A model generated the notes under the pieces. The model worked only from the letters and a program-made list of their open reading frames with translations. It had not been told where the DNA came from and did not search any database. Position numbers and translations under genes: made by a program. 64,000 nucleotides of DNA from Isoetes taiwanensis (Eukaryota; Streptophyta; Lycopodiopsida; Isoetales; Isoetaceae), in the NCBI GenBank assembly GCA_021234155.1, contig JAJEKV010000032.1, forward strand, positions 12,662,283 through 12,726,282, read 5' to 3'. The first letter of the stretch is position 1. Each line of letters begins with the position of its first letter. Of this stretch, positions 52,063 to 64,000 are shown one piece after another.

Positions 52063-53054
52063 CTGTAACATCATCTAGAATTATTCATTCACAGTAAAGT
52101 TATCATTGTTAAAGCTTATTCAAAATCATTACGGTTACTCCCTCACATTATTACAATCAGTGAGTACATGCAACAACAGCAAAATATCAGAAGCCAGCTG
52201 CCTTTGGTAGCAAACAGGCTTAGACAATCATGCTTATCTGCAAAATATAGTGGAAACTAGTATTAGTACCTAGATAAACAATTCCACCATATTTCTGATT
52301 ACCAAGCAAACACTATTAAACGTGGATCAATGAAGTTCAGCCCAAACCAACTAGGTTAAGAAGCTCCTGCATAAGTTTCTTGCAGGATAGGAGTGAATTT
52401 ATATACTTCCACTGTACTTTATATTGCAGTCCGGTAAAGAGAAAGCTACATACTTATATATGCATAAAAAACAGCTTTCTATTACATGTGAGGGAAATGG
52501 TGACATGGGGCTTTGCATTAGTTGAAAGTTTTTGAAACAGAAAATGGACACTAAAATGGAAATGCAATTCATTTGTAGCTGCTTGGCAAAGAGTTGGGTT
52601 GAATCAGTCTTGCACCAGCCAGTATAAATGGATAACTAAACTCATGAAAGAGAAGCTGCAACTAGTTTAGATCTTCAACAAACGATGCACATAATTTGTA
52701 ATAGACACCAGATAAGAAGTTCAGGATAGAAATATTAGCTTATCACAGTTTCTCCACTAATCCACAAATTTGTAATAGACACCAGATAAGAAGTTCATGT
52801 TAGAAGTGTTAGTTTAAGTTCATGTTAGAAATATTAGCTTATCATAGTTTCTCCACTAAACCGCAATCGCATGGACGATTGAAGCATATTAAAACAAGAA
52901 TTAAAGACATACTACAAAATGAAGACATCAACATTTTCAATTCCAGAAACTGAATCACACGCATGAAATGGTACAATTACAAATCAAGCAAGCTCTATAA
53001 ATCTGTATGACGCATTAATTCAGCTTATTGTTCTAGTAAAATAGAATCACACAT
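52063..53054. other. Unassigned; contains a tandem duplication at 52690-52870
   Basis: GACACCAGATAAGAAGTTCA and TTAGCTTATCATAGTTTCTC-type phrases occur two to three times between 52690 and 52870. The part next to 53054 may be the 3' UTR or a further exon of the ATP synthase subunit gene. Confidence 0.45.
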
Positions 53055-53332
53055 TTAATCACGAGAAAAGCAAGAGGCACAGTACCTGTGTGCATTCTTG
53101 TTTACAAAAGGAGACTTCTGCGCATCTGCAGCTGCATCGCAATAAGCAGAGAAACAAAAATGAGTAAGCTACAAGTCGGCTGAGTTATAAGGGGACTGGA
53201 AAAGGTATTACGATTTAGAGAAAGAGAAAGCTTGGTTACGAGACCCAGAGTAACTCCAAAACCCACAAGAAACGGCCAATTTTCCCGAGCCAGTTCCTTG
53301 CATACAACACTTAGAGGTCTGCCCACCACCAT
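53055..53332 (-). CDS. Mitochondrial ATP synthase 6 kDa subunit (plant type)
   Basis: Two minus-strand exons are visible: 53332-53212 (start MVVGRPLSVVCKELAREN) and 53131-53086 after a GT-AG intron in phase 1. The joined protein has NWPFLVGFGVT, a single hydrophobic segment, TKLSLSLN and then PADAQKSPFV, the layout of the 55-residue plant 6 kDa subunit of the inner-membrane F1Fo ATP synthase. After exon 2 (ending HR) either translation runs on to TAA at 53057-53055, or a GT donor at 53085 leads to a short third exon; homologues usually end within a few residues of this point. An alternative acceptor 6 bases downstream of 53131 keeps the frame. No inactivating change is seen. Confidence 0.72.
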
Positions 53333-54118
53333 AGCTGATCACTTGCTTTTTACTAATGTACATGTCACGTGAAGAGAAATATCGTATCAGCAATCATATA
53401 CCACATTAACAAAATAAGCATAACAGTCCTACGAATAGAAAGACAATACACAGCCAGTATAAAACTAAGACAGTAGAATCAGTAATAGCCATCAATGGCT
53501 GGTGTTTGCGTAGTTATTAATCTTCCATTAAAAAAAACCAAACACTGAAACATCTGTATACCAGCAAAAAATGCACAGCATATCTTTGGCCTCCATTTGG
53601 AGAATGGCTTTGCATCAAATCACATGTGAAGAAGGCATGTAATAATCATTTTAAATAGCCGTCCTATAGCGAATCCAAAATTATCATCCCTATTCAGGTA
53701 AAGCTACTGCATAAATCTAATACAGCATAAACAACGGATCAAGCACAAGGCAGCACAACAGCTCATTCCACGTTTCAAAGACAGGAAAACAGACGCCCTA
53801 AATTACGTGCGAGCAAAAGCATCGAATGAATTCAACCCTAATCCGACCTCCGCTCTCTTGCCTGATTCTCCTCCTATGCAGGTTGCAATGCAATAGTATT
53901 TGGGAATTTCTTTTTATCTAACACAAACACACTGCTATATGCTCATATCTACAAACATACCTGCAGAGGCGCACACGACAAACACGCTCTCAAAAAGACC
54001 CGAATCCTCTTCTGCTGTCTCTCCCTGGTTACATTCAGTCCGTTCATCTACGCGGCATCATCCCATTCGCCCATGTGGATTTGGGATATCAGTAACTTGT
54101 GAGCGCTAAAACCTACGT
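53333..54118. other. Probable upstream/leader region of the ATP synthase subunit gene
   Basis: No other gene is recognised. Leader exons for the minus-strand gene may lie here (about 53780-54080 is less AT-rich), but splice sites cannot be fixed from sequence alone. Confidence 0.35.
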
Positions 54119-54240
54119 ACTCCCCCTTAGCCTTTACAATCCATGATCGCTACTAGGGTTTAGGGCTTTGGCTGTCGGTTCAGACAGAACCTTTGTCAAC
54201 ATATCTGCTCCATGTTGCTCTGTGGGAATATGTGCTAGGG
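54119..54240 (-). pseudogene. Copia-type polyprotein C-terminal remnant with purine tract
   Basis: On the minus strand the sequence encodes AHIPTEQHGADMLTKVLSEP and then a short tail to TAA (54136-54134), the usual last residues of copia RNase H. An AGGCTAAGGGGGAG purine tract (54132-54119) follows, as before a 3' LTR. The rest of the polyprotein is absent. Confidence 0.65.
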
Positions 54241-56972
<2,732 letters not shown>

Positions 56973-56998
56973 ATCTCTCTCTCTCTCTCTCTCTCTCT
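56973..56998 (+). repeat. (CT)n tract between SINE and LINE-A
   Basis: About 26 bp of CT repeats. The left edge is the SINE 3' end and the right edge the 5' end of the full-length LINE-A. Confidence 0.9.
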
Positions 56999-57045
56999 TG
57001 GCGCTACTTTTGGGCGCCTAAAATATCGTGGATACAGGAACAGAC

Positions 57046-57744
57046 ATGGCCAAGACAAGAAAGGACAAACAGGAGTCGGAAGGAGGGTCTTCTAGCCCCG
57101 AATCAGGAACCGAGATCTCTCTGACCACAATCTAGAAGGAGATATCTAGTTTTAGACAAGAAGCTGCAAATCGAGAGGCTTTATTACTGGAAGAAATACG
57201 AAAACTCAGAGCAGAAAATGAGATCCTGAGGTCGGATTATCAACAGATGAGGAAGGAAATAGAAGAGGTGAAGAATGAGCTTGAAGAACTGAAGAATGAA
57301 TCAGGCGAAAACTCTGAGCCTGCGATCCTGGAACTCCGGAATACCTTGGAACAGTACATGGAAACACAAGAAAGGAAAAGCAGAGCTATGAATCTCCGAG
57401 TCGTAGGACTCCCAGAAAAACCAGATGAGAAAACAAAGGTATGTGTTGAACAATTTTTCCTGGAAGCTATGAATGTCAAAGAAGTCGAAGTGGCTGATGC
57501 ATTTCGGATTGGTAGAAAGGATGCAGGGACCAGACATATAATTGTTAAATTTGCAAACAGGGAATCCAGATTGGCAGTTCTAAAGAACACTTACACTTTG
57601 AAGGGGAAGTTCACCTGGGTAAATGAAGACCTGACCAAGGAGCAACTGGAGGAGAAGAAAATCGAGATTGCCAAATACAAGGAAGCCCGACAAAATAATA
57701 AAAAAGCAAGATGGATCAAGGGCAAGGTGGTAGTTGATGAATAG
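57046..57744 (+). pseudogene. LINE-A ORF1: coiled-coil and RRM-like RNA-binding protein, one stop
   Basis: The ATG at 57046 opens a frame of 232 codons broken by a single TAG at 57133-57135 (codon 30). After the stop the same frame is open to 57744, and an internal ATG at 57247 could restart it. The N-terminus is rich in charged and Ser residues. A coiled coil with heptad-like Leu and Glu follows (about residues 40-100), then an RRM-like domain with NLRVVGLPEK, DAFRIGRKDAG and HIIVKFANRESR, then a basic end with WVNEDLTKEQ. It corresponds to LINE-B ORF1 and to L1-type ORF1 proteins, which coat element RNA. Confidence 0.82.
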
Positions 57745-57768
57745 GAAAGATGGGAGGCACTCAGAATA

Positions 57769-60700
57769 ATGGTCTGGAATATCAACAAACTGACCGAGAC
57801 TAAGATCCTGAGCATGCAGGAAGATCTAAGAGACATTGATCTGCTGTGTTTTCTAGAAACTAAGGAACATGACTTATATGCACTACCTGAAATAGAAGGA
57901 TTCACATTGTTAGCATCAGTAAAGAACAGGAGATTTACAGATATGGATATTGGAAATGGCGGTGTGGCATGCTATGTCCGAGACGAGTATACAGATATAG
58001 TGATGGCTGCCAAGAAAGATATCAATAATCAATATATATGGATGCGAATAAAGCAACAAACCAGTATGGTATACATGGCAGCATGCTACTTCGCACCAAG
58101 GCATAAACAGGCATATGTAAATGGAGCTACGGCTGAAGATATATTCTTTGAATTAGAACAAGATGTTATGGAATATCAGATGCAGGGGATTGTCATATTA
58201 GTAGGCGATTTCAATGGGAGAACAGGAAGCACACAAGCAACCATACATACATGTGAAGATGAGCCCATATGGTTTAAATCAATGGAGAGTTCAGAAATCG
58301 CTAAGCTAGGCTGGAGTAGACTGTCCGATGATCCAATTACCACAAAATCTGGTCGCCAACTGTTGAATCTTTGCACAAACGCTGAACTCCCGGTATGTAA
58401 TGGATTGGATCGATTTCCTAACTCTAAAGCGTGTACATGCAGATCAAAAAGTGTGGTTGACTATCTGCTCATATCACAAAATGCGCTGGAATTAATAGCA
58501 GACTTCGAAATTGGAGGAGAAAACCTGGAATCTGATCATGCATCACTAATATTCTCCTTGGGTATGAGTAGAATGCCAGCCCATGTGAAAAATACTGCTC
58601 CGCAACCTCTTTCTATGATCAGACCTGTTATGGCAGAGGCATATAGAACATATGTCGAAGAGCAAATCGAACAAAGCATTTGGGATGATAATGTTGCAGA
58701 TATACACAATCAGTTGATTCAGATAATTGCAGATGCTGTACATCATTGCAAACCAGATCGGGTAAAAAAGGGACTTCCCTGCAAATCATGGTATGATGGT
58801 GAATGCCGTGCAGCCAAGAACCAATGGAAAAACAGCCATGGAGAAAGCAGGAAAATTATGAGGAAGAAATACCAAAAGATTGTTCGGCAAAAGAAAAGAC
58901 ATTTTATCTTGTCTAAGCAGGAACTTTTGGTTCAACAATATTATGCAGATCCGAAAACATATTGGAAAAATATGAAGAAACACAAACACAAAGATCTTCC
59001 TATCTCTGCAGCCGAGCTTTGGAACCAAGTCAAAAAGCTATACTATGATGCTAACAGGCAAGAAACGCCAAAAGCAAAATCTGATTTGGTCTTCACTGAG
59101 GAAGACATAGCTGAAGGCATAAGCAAACTTGCAAATGGCAAAGCAAAGGACCAGAACATGATGAGCGCAGAGCATCTCAAATGGGCCGGGAAGAGCATGT
59201 ATGCAGTAATAACACGCATGTTCAACATAGCGATGCAGCAGGGATTCCCCCAGGATTGGCAACTTAACAGAATTGTCCCCATACACAAGAGTGGATCTAT
59301 GCTTGACGGCAATAATTATCGCACTCTCATGGTAAGCAATCTATTTTCCAAGCTTTTTGCTAGCATAGTAGAGAAGAAAATCAGTGTATGGACTGAACAT
59401 AATGATAAGAGAGCTAAGACTCAGGCAGGATTTCGTGCAAATATGTCTACATTAGACCACCTGCTCACACTAAAATGCATTTTTGATACAGTAAAAGGCA
59501 CCAAAAAACCAGTGTATGTTGCTTTTATTGACTTCCGTAAAGCATTTGATAAAGTTCCACGGAACAAGCTGTGGGAAAGAATGGAATATTTACAGATACC
59601 CAAACAGTTGACAGATGCAGTGCAGATACTATATGAAAGAGTATTGGTGCAGCTATCAATGCCTTTCAAATTAGACATATCAGATGTGACGGAAAGCAAC
59701 ATTGGCGTGAAACAGGGATGCCCTCTGTCTCCTACGATTTTTGGTCCTTTTATAGACAGCCTTGAGGAGTGGTTGAAAGATAATTGTGATGGAGGCACAG
59801 AGATGTATGGGTATGTCATCCAATTGCTTATGTATGCGGATGATGTTGTGCTTTTTGCATGCTCACAGATACACATGCAACAGCTACTGGATCATTTGGT
59901 CACTTTCTGTGACAGGACAGGTATGCAAGTCAATTTGGAAAAAACTAAGATCATGACGGTTGGAGCTCTCAGGCAGGTATCTAGTTTTAAATATAAGGAA
60001 GATCTAGTAGAGACATGCGAAGCATATAAATACCTTGGGCTTGTCATAAGCAGAAATCATAAATGGAATGCGTGCATAGCACAAAGGGTGGAAAGCGGGC
60101 TAAAAGCGCTTTACTCAATGCAAAGCACATGCAGGAAGTCTCATATTTGGGCGTGGGCTCTTAAGAGCAAGCTCTATGAGGCGCTGGTACAAAGTACAAT
60201 ACTTTATGGAGCTGAAATTTGGGGGCCAGGATTGCCACAATGCTTATGGGAAGACATAGAGCAAGTGCACAAGAAATTCTTAAGACTGGAGCTAGGAGTA
60301 AAGGCACAAACACCCTATCCGATGATGCTGGCAGAGTGTGGCCTTATGTCGCTTGAAGGAGAGGCTCTGCTCAAGTGCATTAAATATTTGAATAGGGTCA
60401 AGAAAATGAATAGCACCCGCATTCCCCATCATGCCATGTTGAGCACGGAAAATAAGGGATGGCTTGCTGATGTTCTTAAATGGTTTGCTAGATGGGACAT
60501 TATATGGGAAGATATACCCCAAAATGATCACTTGAGGGCATGGGTGCATGCAAAGGTTAATAGGAGACTTTGGATGAATCCAAAAACGAAGATGTTACTA
60601 TACAGGATGCATATGAATACCTCGCTAGAGACTTCTGCATACTTAGGGGAGAACATATCCATGAGGAAAAGGCACACCATCAGCAGAATACGGCTCAGTT

Positions 60701-61047
60701 CACACCATCTTGGGGTAGAAGTTGGTCATTGGGGAACTATTCCAAGGCATCTAAGGTGCTGCAAGGTATGCGGAAAAGATGACATTGAAGATGAAGAACA
60801 TGTCATACTTAGATGCCCAGCGTATAGCATGATCCGAGATAGGCATGACACACATGCACCTGACCTGGATACTTTCTTTAAGCTGGATGGAAACAAAATT
60901 GGATCTTTCTTAATTGAGGCACTACAACTAAGAGAAAGATGTACAAAAGATGTGAATACATTGATAGATGAAGAGGAAACCTGGAGTGAGAGTGAGGAAT
61001 TAGATGAGGAAATGGAGACTCATCTAATCTTTTATGATGTAAATTAA
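57769..61047 (+). CDS. LINE-A ORF2: AP endonuclease, reverse transcriptase, CCHC domain (1092 codons)
   Basis: The frame is uninterrupted from MVWNINKL, the usual first strand of the endonuclease. Endonuclease residues include FLETKEHD (about residue 28), VGDFNGRTG (about 145) and SDHASLIF (about 258). RT motifs are GKAKDQNMMSAEHLKWAG (about 455), QAGFRANMSTLDHL, FIDFRKAFDKVP (about 587), QGCPLSP and YADD (about 688-691). A C-terminal region with RIRLSSHHLGVEVG and C-x2-C-x8-H-x4-C at about residues 997-1014 follows, then an acidic tail. ORF2 proteins nick the target and copy element RNA there. All catalytic motifs are present, so this copy could supply activity in trans. It is L1/Tx1-like in layout; the exact clade is not settled. 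Confidence 0.93.
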   Translation: MVWNINKLTETKILSMQEDLRDIDLLCFLETKEHDLYALPEIEGFTLLASVKNRRFTDMDIGNGGVACYVRDEYTDIVMAAKKDINNQYIWMRIKQQTSMVYMAACYFAPRHKQAYVNGATAEDIFFELEQDVMEYQMQGIVILVGDFNGRTGSTQATIHTCEDEPIWFKSMESSEIAKLGWSRLSDDPITTKSGRQLLNLCTNAELPVCNGLDRFPNSKACTCRSKSVVDYLLISQNALELIADFEIGGENLESDHASLIFSLGMSRMPAHVKNTAPQPLSMIRPVMAEAYRTYVEEQIEQSIWDDNVADIHNQLIQIIADAVHHCKPDRVKKGLPCKSWYDGECRAAKNQWKNSHGESRKIMRKKYQKIVRQKKRHFILSKQELLVQQYYADPKTYWKNMKKHKHKDLPISAAELWNQVKKLYYDANRQETPKAKSDLVFTEEDIAEGISKLANGKAKDQNMMSAEHLKWAGKSMYAVITRMFNIAMQQGFPQDWQLNRIVPIHKSGSMLDGNNYRTLMVSNLFSKLFASIVEKKISVWTEHNDKRAKTQAGFRANMSTLDHLLTLKCIFDTVKGTKKPVYVAFIDFRKAFDKVPRNKLWERMEYLQIPKQLTDAVQILYERVLVQLSMPFKLDISDVTESNIGVKQGCPLSPTIFGPFIDSLEEWLKDNCDGGTEMYGYVIQLLMYADDVVLFACSQIHMQQLLDHLVTFCDRTGMQVNLEKTKIMTVGALRQVSSFKYKEDLVETCEAYKYLGLVISRNHKWNACIAQRVESGLKALYSMQSTCRKSHIWAWALKSKLYEALVQSTILYGAEIWGPGLPQCLWEDIEQVHKKFLRLELGVKAQTPYPMMLAECGLMSLEGEALLKCIKYLNRVKKMNSTRIPHHAMLSTENKGWLADVLKWFARWDIIWEDIPQNDHLRAWVHAKVNRRLWMNPKTKMLLYRMHMNTSLETSAYLGENISMRKRHTISRIRLSSHHLGVEVGHWGTIPRHLRCCKVCGKDDIEDEEHVILRCPAYSMIRDRHDTHAPDLDTFFKLDGNKIGSFLIEALQLRERCTKDVNTLIDEEETWSESEELDEEMETHLIFYDVN

Positions 61048-61053
61048 TTTTCT

Positions 61054-61088
61054 CGTCTTATAGGCCTGAGAGGCCTCCCAAAAGACGT
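61054..61088 (+). other. 3'-terminal hairpin of LINE-A
   Basis: Outer stem CGTCTT/AAGACG, inner stem AGGCCT with AGGCCT around GAG. The hairpin is conserved in the LINE-A copies at 10215 and 12902 and, with changed but paired bases, in LINE-B and LINE-C. Hairpins at this place serve as RT recognition sites in other LINEs. Confidence 0.65.
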
Positions 61089-61113
61089 AATACAATTCAC
61101 TTCACTTCACTTC

Positions 61114-61228
<115 letters not shown>

Positions 61229-61578
61229 GGTTAGCCACATGCTCCAATTTTTTTTTATCTCTCGTCGTGACAAAAAAATACCGTATGTGTTCAGAGATGG
61301 ACGAGAGACAAATGTCTCTCGTCCTCTAACTGGCCCGTTAGGAGGGAGATCCACCGGAAAGGGAGGGAATCCACCGGGATTTTTCTTCCCGCCTCTTCCT
61401 TGGCGCCAGCTCCAAGCTCGAATTATCCCACAGTCAAGATTTCGCCTCCTGGTGAGTACCGAAATATCCCATATCCTTGTTTTCCAGTTTCTGTTGTCCC
61501 ATTTTTTGTGTCCAGCAGCCATTTTTCTTCAATCTCAACTCTAGAATCAGATTTCTCGGCCGGGATTGGCATTATTTG

Positions 61579-62931
61579 ATGGATCTGATCATTTTGGGCA
61601 TGATTGCCATGCTTTTGAGGGCTATTCAACTCGGCTTGGCTTTCCAAAGCTACTGTCTACATCTGATACAAGAGAACGAACGAGATGGGTCAATGGACAT
61701 TTTAGAGCAGAATGCAGAGGTAGAAGATAATATTAATTACATGTGTGCAGCATCCACACTCTTCCTAGCAGCTTGTTCGAGATTAAGGAGGCCTCCCCGA
61801 AGATTTTGGGTATGTCCAAGGCAGACAACACAGTGGGACATCATTGATAATCACGCTTGGAATTGCCTCCCCTCTTTTGAGGATGATATGTGGCACCAGG
61901 TCTATCGGATGAAGAGGGCTGCATTTGAGAATTTAGTTGGCCTAATTGTGCCTTACTTAATCAGACCTGGAATGAAGGTCAGACCGCCTGTTGATCCCAG
62001 GAAAGCAGTGGCCATGGTGCTTTATTTTTTAGCACATGGTGAGAAACCCCTGCATGTAGGTCAAAGATTTTATGTAGGTAAAGCTACTGTGCAGAAATAC
62101 ACGAAAAAAATAACTCTTGTTTAGGCATCCAAGACTATGCTTTACAAGAGGTTCATTGCTTTACCAACAGGCCAAAGATTGTTGGACATAAACAAAGATT
62201 TTGAAGATGCAACAGGTATACCAAATATATTTGGAGCTGTTGATGGATCTCATATATATTTGTACAGAAAACCATGGAGCAAAGACAAGGGTGATGACTA
62301 TTATTCCAGGCACAAAAGACATTCATGCCTTATGCAAGGTGTGGTTACTCACCAAAGACTCTTTATTAATGTTTGTGTAAGGACTGGTTCTGTGCATGAT
62401 ACAAATCAATTCAAGAAAAGTTTGTTATACAAGAGGTTGGCAGCAAAACAGATTATGCAAGAGCCTACTGTTCAGATGACAGGTAAAAAGATTAGTCAGG
62501 GTCAAATGACTGATCAAGAGGTGGTTGTTACAATTCCACAAATGCTGCTTGGGGATTCAGCATATCCCTCTCGAAGATTTCTGATTAAAGTTTTCCCTGA
62601 TGGAAAGCGAGCCTATGGCATATTTAATAAAAGGATCTGCAGAGGTAGAGTGTGTGTAGAAAATGGTTTTGGTATCATAAAAGAAAAATTCAGAATTTTA
62701 AAGGCATTGCCTATCCATGTTGGTAGAGCAGCCAAAATAATCCATGCTACTTGTGTCTTGTGGAACTTTTGTATCATGCAAGATCTTCAGCTGGATTACT
62801 TGCCATTGCAACCTGATATTCCTGAAATTGAATATTATGAGACTGAGGTAATGAACAAAAGGATGAAGAAAGAAGGGGATCAAATTCGACATGTCATATT
62901 CCAGAATTTGGAACAAGTAAATGCAGATTGA
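61579..62931 (+). pseudogene. HARBI1-like DDE transposase with one in-frame stop
   Basis: The frame from ATG at 61579 (MDLIILGMIAMLLRAIQLG) runs to TGA at 62931 and is broken by one TAG at 62122-62124. The N-terminal part has the helix-turn-helix-like region FENLVGLIVPYLI, VDPRKAVAMVLYFLAHGE and VGKATVQKYTKK. After the stop, the nuclease domain has the three acidic residues expected: Asp in GAVDGSHI, Asp in LGDSAYP and Glu in CVENGFGIIKEKFRIL. The length of about 450 codons is normal for plant members. The enzyme cuts and joins element ends in the nucleus, with a Myb-like partner. Apart from the stop it looks recent. A small unrecognised intron around the stop cannot be excluded. Confidence 0.85.
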
Positions 62932-64000
62932 GTGCTGCTAAATAATTGGTACATAATGCATACATCTGTTATGCAAAATGAGCAGCAATATTACATGGTT
63001 GAAATAATCAAAGTTTTCTTGTTCTCACTTTCTGTTGTGTAACACCAGGACATTAATTGCTATTTTCAGCAAATGGTGCAAACTTAAGCACACATTACTT
63101 TGTTTGTGAACTCAATTTCTTGTATGCTGATGATAAACTAGAGGTTGGAAAACAGATTTTATATGTGAAACAGTTATGTGTATGTAGAGTTATATTTGCA
63201 TGTCATGTTCACATAATATTGAGTTGGATATATTATGTAATGTGAATTGTGATTTCTGCATTGTGCATTGTGGCATTGAAATGTGTATTGTGAATAGTGC
63301 ATTTCTCTGAACTAACTGAATGACAAAGTACATTTTCTGTTACTTGGTATTACAGAAACGTGAGTAAGTAGCCTAAATTAACATTGTTTTTTGTTTACTT
63401 GCTTTTTTGTTACAAACCTTGCAGTGAAATTGCTACAAACTTAAAGATCCCTGTTAAACCTTTAGAAGAGTGCAATATAATGACTCCTTGTATGACAGTG
63501 ACTCTTGATGTCAAATCTGTACACAAATTATTTCACAAATAGTGAACTTTTTACTAACTGAACGACAAAGTACATTTTCTGTTACTTGCTTTTACAGAAA
63601 CGTGAGTAACAAACCTAAAGTAACATTTGCTTTTCTGTTACTTGCTTTTCTGTTACAAATCTAAAGCAACATTGCTAAAACTTAAAGACCTCTGTTAAAC
63701 CGTTAAAAGAATGCAAGACAATGACTTCTTGCAAGACAATCTGTGCACAAAAACCAGAAACAACTTAGTAGTACGAAAAAAAACTAAGAACCAGTACAAG
63801 ATCGTCTGCTTTTACATAAAAAACTTTCATTTAGGTAAGTGCTGTAATATACAAAAGTTGTGCTACAAAAAAAGCACAGGTTTACAAGCAGACTGAACTA
63901 AGCCAAGATATTTCTACAGGGAGGTTATATTAGAAGATATTTTTAGCCGACAGTTGAGAGAATCCGAGAAGGATCATCTTAAAACAACAGAAGTAAAAAA
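62932..64000. other. Downstream part of the Harbinger element, with a 242-bp tandem repeat
   Basis: No further gene is seen. Between about 63309 and 63770 two diverged copies with period 242 bp share GACAAAGTACATTTTCTGTT, TTACAGAAACGTGAGTA and CTGTTAAACC. Smaller repeats of CTGTTACTTGCTTTT sit inside. Confidence 0.6.

Larger units (their letters stand above)
61229..64000 (+). mobile_element. PIF/Harbinger DNA transposon, left end and transposase (right end not seen)
   Basis: The left terminus GGTTAGCCACATGCTCC with palindromes GTCTCTCG/CGAGAGAC (61259-61325) and CTAACTGGCCC matches the left 110 bp of the element at 10322. A HARBI1-like gene follows at 61579. No right terminal repeat occurs before 64000, and the Myb-like second protein usual for this superfamily is not seen, so the element probably continues outside the window. 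Confidence 0.75.

Overview
The window is nuclear DNA of a land plant with a large, repeat-rich genome. The evidence is a six-exon SPX-RING ubiquitin ligase of the plant NLA/BAH1 type, a plant-type 6 kDa mitochondrial ATP synthase subunit, a fragment of a plant leucine-rich repeat extensin, a plant L1 LINE with a zinc knuckle in ORF1, and an LTR element with an initiator-Met tRNA primer site. Species cannot be read from the sequence. A spore-bearing plant (fern or lycophyte) is a guess only. Only two ordinary host genes are well supported, both on the minus strand: the NLA-like gene (25791-23895) and the ATP synthase subunit (53332 to about 53055). Nearly all the rest is mobile DNA.

Layout. 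1-2165: an inverted-repeat cluster of an unrecognised repeat family (units 'S' and 'L'), with about 655-bp arms around a 26-base loop. 4622-17645: a head-to-tail chain of elements joined at pyrimidine microsatellites: (CT)n, LINE-A, (CTCC)n, a Harbinger-type element carrying a leucine-rich repeat extensin fragment, (CT)n, LINE-A fragment, LINE-B, (CTCC)n. 17646-22030: mostly unassigned. 22040-22650 and 27086-27655: 3' ends of a third LINE family (LINE-C, minus strand), the second nested in an L1 relic. 28560-31010: a longer LINE-C copy. 31088-38477: a nearly complete L1 on the minus strand with poly(A), a 9-bp target duplication and a CACTA-type element (32141-32852) inside ORF2. 39645-41996: a young LTR element without polymerase domains. 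43793-44912: a second S-L repeat copy. 45531-46540: a decayed LINE. 47601-48065: a terminal-inverted-repeat element full of one repeated motif. 56567-61228: (CT)n, tRNA-derived SINE, (CT)n, full-length LINE-A, (CT)n. 61229 to the window end: a Harbinger element with a HARBI1-like transposase broken by one stop codon.

How the parts connect. LINE-A, LINE-B and LINE-C are related. All have an RT and a C-terminal CCHC motif; LINE-A and LINE-B also have an APE endonuclease, and LINE-B and the full-length LINE-A keep an RRM-like ORF1. All three end in a short hairpin whose stems differ between families while keeping pairing. Four LINE-A/LINE-B copies touch a TC-rich tract on the same strand, which suggests target choice for (TC)n, and a SINE lies in the same tract. 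The Harbinger element at 61229 shares about 110 bp of terminal sequence with the gene-carrying element at 10322-11838, so transposase source and passenger may both be present. The S-L repeat and the LINE-C 3' UTR share a conserved, apparently base-paired core, the least explained signal in the window.
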